Assembly (NCBI GenBank): GCA_021234155.1
Contig: JAJEKV010000006.1
Location: 620,001-684,000 of the forward strand
Source of the DNA: Isoetes taiwanensis
Taxonomy: Eukaryota > Streptophyta > Lycopodiopsida > Isoetales > Isoetaceae
Length of the DNA stretch: 64,000 nucleotides
Reading direction: 5' to 3'
Below the pieces are notes generated by a model. That model saw nothing but the letters and a program-made list of their open reading frames with translations, was not told the origin of the DNA and did no database searches. Each line of letters starts with the position of its first letter. The first letter of the stretch is position 1. Positions 1 to 7,904 of the stretch are shown piece by piece. The position numbers were made by a program, and so were the translations under genes.

Positions 1-319
1 AGAAGGAGATTTTGACGACTTTGCATCCAAATCTGATCCTAGAGAGCAAATCAAACTTTAAAGCATAGTTGTGAAAATAATCCATGACCTCATCACGGGA
101 TGCACATTCAGGAGTATTTTGAGGCCAAGGAAAATCTGAAAACTGGTAAGCAAGGCTAGGGGTCTGCAACTTTGTTATGGAAAATGTATGGCGCCATACA
201 CCTCCAATCCCCTCTTGAGCTTCCAATACTACCGGATCTAGACCATGGTGAAGGAGATGCTTGCAAGCACACAGCCCACTCATTCCTGCCCCAATGATGC
301 AGATTTTTTTGGCGCCCAT
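1..319 (-). CDS. Flavin-containing monooxygenase, N-terminal exon (runs off the window)
   Basis: Reading the minus strand from an ATG at 319 gives 106 uninterrupted residues that continue past base 1. The protein opens with MGAKKICIIGAGMSGLCACK, containing the dinucleotide-binding GxGxxG motif (GAGMSG, about residues 10-15) for FAD. It continues with LEAQEGIGGVW and the plant FMO signature around LAYQFSDFPWP (about residues 63-73), then DEVMDYFHNYA. In this family FAD and NADPH are used to oxygenate N, S or aliphatic carbon atoms of small molecules; plant members include YUCCA-type and pathogen-response FMOs, and I cannot say which branch this is. An in-frame TAA lies upstream, so 319 is the natural start. 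Full-length plant FMOs are about 450-530 aa, so roughly four fifths of the gene lies outside the window. No lesions are seen in this part. A MULE sits 160 bp upstream of the ATG. Confidence 0.9.
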   Translation of the reverse strand, partial: MGAKKICIIGAGMSGLCACKHLLHHGLDPVVLEAQEGIGGVWRHTFSITKLQTPSLAYQFSDFPWPQNTPECASRDEVMDYFHNYALKFDLLSRIRFGCKVVKISF

Positions 320-478
320 AGCTCCTCCATAGTGGACATGGGTTTAATTTTATCTTCAAAGAGGAGCTTGTCTTTACATGCCCCCGAATAGATAGGAGAA
401 TCGAGACAGAGTTTTTTTAACGTATGTATCTTTTTTGCTCCTCATCATCTGCCATGCCTTGATAGGCCAACTGGAACG
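320..478 (-). promoter_or_regulatory. 5' leader / proximal promoter side of the FMO gene
   Basis: Only about 160 bp separate the FMO ATG from the left end of the MULE at 479. Bases from about 421 to 478 are not unique: they resemble 11303-11361, so an older repeat already formed part of this upstream region before the MULE arrived. No clear TATA box is visible in the short unique part. Any promoter further out is either inside the MULE or beyond it. Confidence 0.4.
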
Positions 479-489
479 CCAACTTTATT

Positions 490-501
490 GGCTCCCGAAA
501 T
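490..501 (+). repeat. Left terminal inverted repeat core of the MULE
   Basis: GGCTCCCGAAAT, 11 bp inside the left end, matches the reverse complement of 5945-5956 exactly. The outermost 11-13 bp of the two ends match only poorly, so the terminal repeat is imperfect or decayed. Confidence 0.6.
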
Positions 502-520
502 CGGGTCAATCCGCCAAGAG

Positions 521-963
521 GGTTTGCCTAGGCGAACCCGAAGATGTATGGCAGCGGACCGGAGGATTCGCCAAGCTTAATTACGGGGACGTGGCGGCCG
601 GCGGAGTGGCGTTCTTTGCCGGGTTCGCCTGGCAAACCCAAACCCGGGTTAAAGCGTGTAGGCGTCGGTGGTGGCCGTTCGAAAAAGTGTACGGGCGCCA
701 GGTTCAGCGGATTCGCCGGGGCGAACCCTGATCAATTCAAGGGTCTTCGGGATGTCGGGGTGGCGATCCGCCCGGGCGGTCGGGGTGGCAGCCCGGGTTA
801 AAAGTTTAACCCGGTGGGGGCTTGTCGGTGGCGGGGGCCACCATCACAATTTTCAAATGCGGGAGTTTTTTTTGAACCCCGAAATTTAATGCCCAAGTTT
901 TTTTTAAAGCCCAAGTTTTTTTTAATGCCCAAGAAAGAAAGAACGATTCGCCTGGGCGAATCC
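521..963. repeat. Left subterminal cluster of GGTTCGCC..GGCGAACC palindromes
   Basis: Four imperfect palindromes of about 19-20 bp occur at 521-539, 621-639, 709-728 and 945-963. All follow the pattern GGRTTCGCCNNGGCGAAYCC with small variations (for example GGTTTGCCTAGGCGAACCC). Single arms of the same motif lie between them. The matching right-hand cluster sits at 5442-5926 and the central 4.5 kb of the element lacks the motif. This end-restricted distribution suggests binding sites for the transposase or a host factor, which is inference. Confidence 0.7.
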
Positions 964-1083
964 TTATACGAGCCTAAGGGCTATTTATGCGCGCCGAGAC
1001 GTTGTATGCTCATATCGTTTGGGAGGGCGCAGGTGCTTCAGTGCTGGTGCTATAGCATGCGCTGCTGCTAAAACAGGTGCGCT

Positions 1084-1394
1084 CCATATATGTCTCATAT
1101 CCTTTTGCATTCTCAATATTGAGCATAGGCCTTATTTTTTTGCATTTATCATAGGCCATTTTTACAATAGACATTTAGAATAGGATATTTTTAGCACATG
1201 CTATTTTTTGCCATAGGCATTTTTTACCATGGGAAGTTTTTTTGACCATAGGCCAATACCACACGCTATTTCTAACCATAGGCTAATTTTTTTTTACCAT
1301 AGGCAATTTTTACCAGAGGCAATTTTTGCCATAGGCAGTAGCAGGTTCGTGTTGTGATAGACGCTCGTTTGTCTTCCTAGTAGAGTGTCCGAGA
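1084..1394. repeat. AT-rich array of CATAGGC-containing short repeats
   Basis: This stretch upstream of the acidic ORF holds many variants of the phrase CCATAGGCAATTTTT, for example near 1210, 1245, 1275, 1300 and 1330, separated by T-runs. It resembles a degenerate tandem repeat. It contains no gene, and its position directly before the 1395 ORF could make it promoter or leader sequence. Confidence 0.45.
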
Positions 1395-2324
1395 ATGGCA
1401 CAGGTAGACACCGACGACTCAGTGAGTCAGATTTCAGATGAAAATGATAGTGATTATGGCCTTCATGACACCGAGGATGACACAATGTCAGAGGAGGAAA
1501 CCGGGGACGATACGGACGATGGGTGGAACCCGCCTGGCCAATCCACTTCACAAGTTACTCCCACCCAAGATCCCCAAGAACTTGTTCATGAATTGGCCGG
1601 TCTCTACCCGGACCCAGTACAATGGCTTCGTGGAGCACCTCAGGTTGGTGGTTACGCATTCAACGAGTGTGTGTATGCGTTGATGAGGTTGTGCCTACAG
1701 GAACACTATGTTCCCCATCCGTCCGAAATAAGTGCTGCTGATCCCCGCCTACCCCCGGTCCCGCAGAGAAGCGGGAGGGCACCCGTCGAGAGCCATGTTC
1801 TACCGATGCAACGGCTGGCCGCATATTGTCAGGATCTTGCAGTTGACGATGAGTCCAGTGAATCCAGCGGTTGGTTGTACCGGCGTGTAACCGGGCCCCA
1901 CAAGTTAGTCCCTTACGTGGAGTTCTGGAGGCAGCTAGTTGCTAGGGGTCACCTAAATGGAAGCACCCATCGCTCCCCCACTGCCACTCTTCAAAAGATT
2001 TCAGAGGATTGGGAAGTCGGCCTACGACGGCATGGCGTCCCGCAAGAATACGTATTGGCGTGCATGGAAGCGTGCGCGTGCAGAGGTGGCCGCACCATGA
2101 AGGACAGTGACTTCAACTACTGTGAAGAGACCACCATGGACAGCCTAGAGCAAAGGGTGATTGAGCTACAAACTACTCATCGTGTCCGTTTGGTCCACGG
2201 GCATCACCGCGTCTTAAGGCCGGAACGGGTGAGGTTGTGGATGACTATGGTCGCCACCGATGGAGACGACCCACGGAAGGAGGGGCACCGGGGGATAGGC
2301 AAATCGGGACGGCCGCGACCGTAG
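1395..2324 (+). CDS. Acidic N-terminal protein of the MULE, function unknown
   Basis: An intact 309-codon ORF lies in the left third of the MULE. The first 50 residues are strongly acidic and serine/threonine-rich (DSVSQISDENDSDYG onward), followed by a proline/glutamine stretch and then a mixed globular-looking region (about residues 60-270) with WLRGAPQVGGYAFNE and the histidine-rich stretch VHGHHR. I see no known domain with confidence. Its place ahead of the transposase remnant suggests it is the 5' exon or the partner ORF of the same element. The length of the open frame suggests the copy is not very old. It could also be unrelated sequence carried by the element. Confidence 0.5.
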   Translation: MAQVDTDDSVSQISDENDSDYGLHDTEDDTMSEEETGDDTDDGWNPPGQSTSQVTPTQDPQELVHELAGLYPDPVQWLRGAPQVGGYAFNECVYALMRLCLQEHYVPHPSEISAADPRLPPVPQRSGRAPVESHVLPMQRLAAYCQDLAVDDESSESSGWLYRRVTGPHKLVPYVEFWRQLVARGHLNGSTHRSPTATLQKISEDWEVGLRRHGVPQEYVLACMEACACRGGRTMKDSDFNYCEETTMDSLEQRVIELQTTHRVRLVHGHHRVLRPERVRLWMTMVATDGDDPRKEGHRGIGKSGRPRP

Positions 2325-2327
2325 AGG

Positions 2328-3506
2328 ATGCTTGTTTGTTTAAGGGACGGTGAAAGTAGATGGAAATGGTGCCGATCGAAGCAAGGATTATCTAATATAC
2401 GCGGCGCCGCAACACACCGCCATGACCCTTTCACAAATGCAGAGGATTGGTCCATGCCTGTGCATCCTGAACTGCTTGCGGCTGCTGCACAAGAGCTTAG
2501 AAGCATTGGAATGACACGTGCTGCGTGGGATATCGCAAGAGCACGGGGACCGCATAAATACGCATGGATTTGCGGAGCCCGGTTGAGCGAAGTCATATAC
2601 CGATTCCGCGATGTCGCAGGAGGATGTGTGGCAACTGGCATACCGGCAGAGAATACTCGGTAAGAGCCCTAAAAAATTAAGATCTGATGGAGCAATGACG
2701 TTGTCCTAGAGTACATATTGTGATGCTTTCCATGTTTTTGTTCAATGATGTTGTCCAAACGGTTATTTCAATAAGATCACAGTCGAAAATATTTTTTCAT
2801 CCAATCTCACCACATTACACCATGTAGGCGGCGGTTTGGGTGCGGTTGCGAAAAGCCTCGAGAGCGGGATTGACGATTGGAAAGCTTAGGGAAGGTGATT
2901 TTCACCAGCCACGGAATCCGCATCTGTCGCTGCACCCTTGGACCGCCATGGATCCTAGTCATCCAAGATGACAGGATGTTGGAGGTCGCTCTTTGTGAGA
3001 TGGAGGTCGGCCGGATTGGGCCATGGATTCAACCTACGTACAAATCGTGGAAGTTTTTCCAGACGGGCGGTTTGTACCGATCTTGGGGGTGTGGGGTTCC
3101 CGGTCTTTTACATCTTTGGCGCGCGTAGAGGCCGACGAGGGGCATCGGCGACATGCCCCCAAGATAGCTTGCGTCTTGTGTTTGAACGGATGGGCACAAT
3201 CAGGCCTAGGTCAATCACCATTGACATGGACGGCTGTGAGAGACGGGCTATCACGGAGGTCGTGTCAGAAGACCCACATTGTTGGGTAGACGGTGAGCAG
3301 GTATGATGAGCACACAATGATTGTATCGCTTGATGGAGAACGACACTCATGGTTCTGACAAACAGGTTGCAGGCAATGTTCTTGCATGTTGGTTCCATGC
3401 GAAACGTGCATGGCAAAAATACTTGCGGAGGGCGAATGAGGGATCAGTAGGAGTGTGGACGCTGCGGGCTACCGAAAGACTTTGTGAAGATGGACCCTCT
3501 TCGTAA
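2328..3506 (+). pseudogene. Degenerate MULE transposase
   Basis: Coding-like sequence continues in three frames. The most telling pieces are GFPVFYIF followed by SLRLVFERM, SITIDMDGCERRAI (about 3214-3255) and LACWFHAKRAW (about 3381-3413). These resemble, in order, the strand after the first catalytic aspartate, the second aspartate block (ITxDxDxxExxAI) and the CxFHxxRAW block of MULE/FAR1-type DDE transposases. Stops and frameshifts occur between the blocks (for example TGA at 3306 and a frame change before the CWFHAKRAW block). The family identification rests on motif order recalled from the MULE family; a profile search against MULE transposase domains would settle it. The piece at 2328-2663 is an open frame of 111 aa that I cannot assign. 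Confidence 0.5.
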
Positions 3507-3580
3507 CCTGGCTGAGACTCCCGTATCCTGAGGAGCTCAGCTAGCAGCTCCTGCTCTGTGGGCAAATGACCAGCCATCCT

Positions 3581-4105
3581 CTATGCAATGGCCCAGTCAT
3601 TGAGAAGGGCATGTGCGGTCCTGTCCTCCTCCCGGACTCCACCTATGGCACCAGCTCTGGCTCTAATGCAACCTTCATAAAAGGGCTGCATCCTCTCGCG
3701 CTCCCGCCTGTGCTGTGAGCTGGCCTCGTGGAACATGGCGTCCGGGCCCTCAGGAAAGGCCTCCAAGGCGGCCTCTGGGGTTAGGACATGTTGTAGCCGC
3801 ATTGTTGTTGCGCCTTGCCGCCTCGCTTCCCTATGTCTTGCAGCAGCCTCCAACATACGCGCGGCTTTGGCAGGATCTTCTCGACGTTTAGCTGCCCTCT
3901 CCCGCTCGGACACCACCCTACCTGCATCTCGCGGTGTCGCGGACCGTGGGTGGCGGAATATGCGCCGCTGGGCCACCAAAGATCCGGGTGGTGGCTCGGT
4001 GGTGGCCCCATGTTCGATCGCTGGCGTCAAACCCGGAAATCCGGTCACGGCGTATCTGTCGGCATAGTGATTGCACCTGTGTGTTTGTGCAAATCCATTG
4101 CGCAA
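3581..4105 (-). CDS. Arginine/alanine-rich ORF inside the MULE, unknown
   Basis: A 174-codon open frame on the strand opposite the transposase. It is rich in Arg, Ala and Glu (for example RERAAKRREDPAKAARMLEA, about residues 67-86) and predicted to be helical, possibly a coiled coil. MULEs of the classical MuDR type carry a second, convergent gene, and this ORF has the corresponding position and direction, but I see no sequence resemblance to a known second MULE protein. It may be an accidental frame in GC-rich DNA. Confidence 0.3.
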   Translation of the reverse strand: MRNGFAQTHRCNHYADRYAVTGFPGLTPAIEHGATTEPPPGSLVAQRRIFRHPRSATPRDAGRVVSERERAAKRREDPAKAARMLEAAARHREARRQGATTMRLQHVLTPEAALEAFPEGPDAMFHEASSQHRRERERMQPFYEGCIRARAGAIGGVREEDRTAHALLNDWAIA

Positions 4106-4556
4106 GAATTTGGGGCCCGGCCGCTCTCAACCGACGTGACCTTGCGGACGAGGCACCAAATGCCATGGTATTCCCTGCCACAAAACAAATACGGTTAACA
4201 AGCACACACAACAAACCTGGCGGGTTCAGACAATGTCAGTTGGGGTACCATTCTAGAATGCTACCGATGCGTCCGGGAAGACTGGCGCCGCTCTGTAGGC
4301 CAAACGGCAGGGGACGCTCCTCCATGCCAACTGGTGGAACTGCATCTGAATAAGACATGGTTCTCGACGGTCTCGAATAGATATCTGAGGTACAGGTGAA
4401 CATTAACGCAAGCCTGAGTACAAACCTATTGATGCATTGGGGTCTTCACAAAACACAAATAGAACAAATAGCATTTGAATCCAAATCCAAATTAATATGC
4501 TTTATTACTTCCATGCTAGTTGTCATGTCAACCTTAATGTGTGGTTTGCAAGTAAA

Positions 4557-4674
4557 CCTAAACCCCAACCCCAACCCCAACCCGAACCCCAACCCCAACC
4601 CCAACCCCAACCCCAACCCCAACCCCAACCCCAACCCTAACCCTAACCCTAACCCTAACCCTAACCCTAACCCT
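4557..4674. repeat. Interstitial telomere-like tract, (CCCCAA)n then (CCCTAA)n
   Basis: About twelve units of AACCCC (one with a CCCG variant) are followed without a gap by about seven units of AACCCT. On the minus strand these are TTGGGG and TTAGGG. The minus strand has many consecutive G4 runs and should form G-quadruplexes. Most land plants use TTTAGGG; TTAGGG is known as the telomere repeat of some plant groups, but a tract inside a transposon need not reflect the species' telomere. Confidence 0.95.
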
Positions 4675-4698
4675 ACATTCACTATATAAGTCCATCCC

Positions 4699-4914
4699 TC
4701 AATCCTCCTCCTCCTCCTCCTCCTCAAGTCTAGCCTCCTCCTCCTCCTCCTCCTCCAATCTTCTTGCCCATCTTGTTATAATGGTTATTGAGTTAAAGAC
4801 CACCTGGGCGCGGTATGTCCCTTCTAGCAGCAATCCTCCTCCTCCTCTTCCTCCAAGGGACGTCTCCACTGACCCCCCTCCTCCTCCTCCTCCTCGCAGG
4901 GGCAGCAATCCCCC
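4699..4914. repeat. CCT trinucleotide repeats
   Basis: Runs of (CCT)n at about 4699-4722, 4735-4756, 4829-4845 and 4876-4895 give poly-Glu on the minus strand and poly-Pro on the plus strand. The surrounding open frames are by-products of this low-complexity composition, and I do not call genes here. Confidence 0.85.
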
Positions 4915-5147
4915 TGCTTCTCCTGCTCCTTTCACCATCGTCGCAAGGATGAGTGAAAGGGAGCTTCTGATTGCCTTGGCGCCCGGCGGCGTTCCCCGCG
5001 TAACGATCGGGTAGAATGGCTCAACGAGCCAAATAAAGATGAAACGATGCTGAGCGTGCAGATAATGATGCAAGTGGTTGCATCAAATTGTCACGTCCTC
5101 GGCATGGACAAAAACAGTGTATAATTTTTGTTTTATGAATGGGAAAT

Positions 5148-5325
5148 AAGTAATAGATTCAATATCTTTAATAGTAGAATCAGTAAATCAAGTAGTAGAA
5201 TCAGTATGTTTCTAATTGTATCAACATCAATATCAATATCAATAAGTTTCTAATGAATATCAATAGTATCAATATGTATCAATATCAATATCTTTCTAAT
5301 CAATATCAAGTACTAGAAAAAATAA
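5148..5325. repeat. ATCAAT / AGTAGAATC low-complexity repeat
   Basis: An AT-rich imperfect tandem stretch: AGTAGAATCAGTA twice at the start, then repeated ATCAATATCAAT and GTTTCTAAT phrases. No coding potential. Confidence 0.8.
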
Positions 5326-5441
5326 AGCGCACCAAATCACTTGAGCTTGGAACCTTGACGAAGTTGAGCGGATGAGCGGTTGAGCGGATGAGCGGACGAA
5401 GCGTGAGCCAAAAATATTGGCTCAAATGTTGGCTCAAATAA

Positions 5442-5926
5442 GGGTTCGCTTGGGCGAACCCAAGATTCCTTCACACCCCCTCCCAATTCGAAATATTCGG
5501 TGGCATTGGAATTCGATTCGAAAAATTCGGTGGCCTCTCCTCGAAAAATTCTGGGTTCGCTTAAGCGAACCCAGCCTGACCACTGGGGACTGTTGACTGA
5601 CGGTCTGACGCCGCCGATTACACCCGGGGTTCGCCCAGGCGAATCTGCCTGTACCTGGGCACCCCGTACTGCCTCCGACACGCCTGCCAGGGACTGTACC
5701 GCCAGGATTTGACCCGGGGTTCGCCCAGGCGAACCCGGGGCAGTTCTGGCACGCCTGACACACGATTCCAGCCGATCCGACCCAACTCCGCCTAACCCTG
5801 GTTCGGGTTCGCTTGGGCGAACCCGGTGGGTGGCGCCACCTCACCGCCACCTAAACTTTTTGGGTTCGCCTGGGCGAATCCCCGGGTTCGCCCAAGCGAA
5901 TTTTCTGGGTTCGCTCAAGCGAACCC
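5442..5926. repeat. Right subterminal cluster of GGGTTCGCC..GGCGAACCC palindromes
   Basis: Eight copies of the palindrome lie at 5442-5461, 5551-5574 (a perfect 24-bp palindrome centred on CTTAAG), 5628-5645, 5717-5736, 5805-5824, 5862-5881, 5884-5901 and 5907-5926. The last three are almost contiguous and abut the terminal inverted repeat. Central dinucleotides vary (TTGG, TTAA, CCAG, CTGG, TCAA) while the GGGTTCG and CGAACCC arms are kept, which suggests selection or recent amplification of the arms. Confidence 0.8.
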
Positions 5927-5930
5927 GGCT

Positions 5931-5956
5931 GGCTCCCGAACTCAATTTCGGGAGCC
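5931..5956 (-). repeat. Right terminal inverted repeat of the MULE, itself a hairpin
   Basis: GGCTCCCGAA at 5931-5940 and TTCGGGAGCC at 5947-5956 form a tight stem-loop at the right end. The outer arm (5945-5956) is the exact partner of the left-end core at 490-501. Confidence 0.6.
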
Positions 5957-5969
5957 GATCGAAGCACCG

Positions 5970-6165
5970 CAACTGGAATGCTACTAGGTTGTTTACAATA
6001 ATGGTGATGAATTGTTGGTGGTCAACAATTATGTCGATTTCATTTCGAGACACCTAGGCTACAAAAATGTATCTATAGGAAGTAACTTCTGGGTAGAACA
6101 TTTAGAATTATGCAAGAAATAGATGCTAAATAATTTGAACATGTGGAGGTGGTGTACAATCCCCC
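5970..6165. repeat. Right flank of the MULE: older repeat, paralogous to 11351-11527
   Basis: After the target duplication, CTACTAGG...GTTTACAATAATGG..., the phrase TTGTTGGTGGTCAACAATTATGT, CATTTCGAGACACCTA and GCTAAATAATTTGAACATG follow in the same order as at 11360-11520, with scattered mismatches and small gaps. The function of this repeat is unknown. Confidence 0.75.
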
Positions 6166-6850
6166 TAAATTTTTGCTCAGAAAAATCTCCGCCATCTAGT
6201 ACTTTCTTCAGCTTTCACCAGAAAAGTTTCATAGTAACCTTCTGTTTTTTATGTCACAAAGAGCTATAGTCTGCAAACACCATATTATGCTTTCAACAAA
6301 TGATGCTAGTGAAGTTATTCTAAAGAACTATATGATTTATATTTAAATTGAAAGCTTGAACAAGTACCTGGGGTCGTAGATATGACAACCTAGTGTAGTC
6401 CAGTTAACCTGCTTGACGTGATTTAAGTGGACCCAACTATGCTGGAGATTTCCACCTTTATGCATATGGTTAAATAAATCAATTTTGAACCGTGGACCTA
6501 CAATTGACATTTTGAAATTATAGCATCTCTCATTGGCATCATGATGGAGCTGATTGAGGGGGATACCTATGTATTAGTGGTATAAACCATTAGAGTGCAT
6601 ACAAATGGATCTTTTATTATCTATTTTTAAAGGATAGAGATAGAGTTTTTGGGTTGCCCCTAGGGGGGCAAACCCTCGTTTAGGTGGGTTTGTGGCATAT
6701 CCTAGGTATATGCTAGAATATGCCTAGGATATGCTGTAACTGCTCCAAACCCGTCATTCCCGGTAAACTCGCGGTCACCTGCTTTACGGTCGCTCGTGTG
6801 TGAAACCGCCTAACTGGAAGATAGACAGGGATGAAAAGTTCATATATTTT
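6166..6850. other. Intergenic, no gene recognised
   Basis: AT-rich sequence without a supported ORF. The one structure seen is a short inverted repeat, GGGTTGCCCC..GGGGGGCAAACCC, at about 6652-6675, followed by two related CATATCCTAGG / GCCTAGGATATG arms (6697-6733) that can pair with each other. Confidence 0.5.
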
Positions 6851-6869
6851 ACAAGAGCAGACAGACTAC

Positions 6870-7440
6870 GGCTCTGTCTTTGGCTATGGAGACTAAGGAG
6901 GCAGACTATGCAGAGGCTAAGAAACTGATTTTCATGACCCAAAGCACAACTCGCGAGTTTCTCTTTGTTTATGAAGTTTTTAAAGAAGATAATACAATCA
7001 GTCATTCTGCACATAAACTCGCTAATAGCATATGCAGTCTCCAGAAAGAGTGCGATGAAGTTCAATCTCTGTTTCATGTAAGAATAACATCTTCATTATG
7101 GTCAGATCATTCGATTTGCCAATTCTTATTTGAAATTTTTGTATTGATAGGGTTGCAACAACGGGTTACTAAGGCAGAGCATCGGTTGAGAGACTCCAAG
7201 AGCATCGGTTGAGAGACTCCGAGGTAGATCAAGGCTGGATCCTCGCTACTCAACTGAGTTCCAAATCGTTTCTACCATCATTTAAAATTATTGGCTTTTC
7301 TTTTCAGGTTAGGTTATTGTCTCATTTTTGTTTCAAGAAAAAGAAGCGGCTCTTTTGTATATCGGTTATAATGGAAAAGCTACTGTGGTTAATCTGGAGC
7401 AAGTACCTCTATTTGAATTTAGAGCCTTGAAAATCGCTAT
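6870..7440 (+). pseudogene. Coding-like fragments of an unrecognised plant protein
   Basis: The frame 6880-7078 reads METKEADYAEAKKLIFMTQS and continues to HKLANSICSLQKECDEVQ, a helical, hydrophilic stretch that looks like genuine coding sequence ending at a GTAAGA donor-like site (7079). Further on, a fragment reading ALLYIGYNGKATVVNLEQV (about 7351-7407) looks like a beta-rich domain, possibly Tudor-like, but this is weak. Between them a 20-bp phrase AGCATCGGTTGAGAGACTCC is tandemly duplicated (7179-7220). I do not recognise the gene. The broken frames suggest a decayed gene copy. Confidence 0.35.
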
Positions 7441-7904
7441 AGAAGCAACATGCACATATCTCAGTATTTTTTACTTTTGAGTTTTTCTTTCTCAAAGCAG
7501 GATGCATATAATGAATAATAAGAGTGCCCACAGCCTCCAGAAAGAGCAGTGACATATGCAGCTTAAAGGCAATAAATTCTATCTCGAATCCTCTTTTGTC
7601 ACTGCTGCTCTATAGAAGTTGTGATTATGAGAACAGAATATCATCTCAAGTATCATCTAGCTTCAGTTTTGCTTCAGTTTTGTTGTGATGCGCTATATGA
7701 CGACCCCCCAGAGGTGAAGCCCTCCAAGTCCGGCAGCAGCAGAGGCCCACAAACACAAAGACATTGCACCAAAGCGGGCAAAGAAAACCAAGAAAGTTTT
7801 TGCCTCCCTGGAGTCTATTATGCACCGATGCCATTTTATTCTTAGGACTCTGGCTTCTACAGATGAAGGCCGCACCAAAAAGACTAGGTAATAAAAAGAC
7901 TAGG

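Larger units (their letters stand above)
479..5969. mobile_element. Mutator-like DNA transposon (MULE), about 5.5 kb
   Basis: The element is flanked by an 11-bp duplication, CAACTGGAACG at 468-478 and CAACTGGAATG at 5970-5980 (one mismatch), a length typical of Mutator superfamily insertions (8-11 bp). Its ends are imperfect inverted repeats sharing GGCTCCCGAAAT (490-501) with its reverse complement (5945-5956). The sequence across the two flanks resembles the unbroken sequence at 11303-11527, an unoccupied relative of the same site. Inside are an acidic ORF (1395-2324), a broken transposase-like region (2328-3506), a minus-strand ORF (3581-4105), a telomere-like tract and two palindrome clusters just inside the ends. 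The transposase is frameshifted, so this copy is probably not autonomous. Confidence 0.8.

Noticed and set aside
4557-4674. True chromosome end
   Set aside because: The tract is about 120 bp, inside a bounded transposon, with normal sequence on both sides.
4446-5073. Long minus-strand open frames (poly-Gly-Leu, poly-Glu) over the telomere-like and CCT repeats
   Set aside because: They are produced by the simple repeats themselves and have no protein-like composition.
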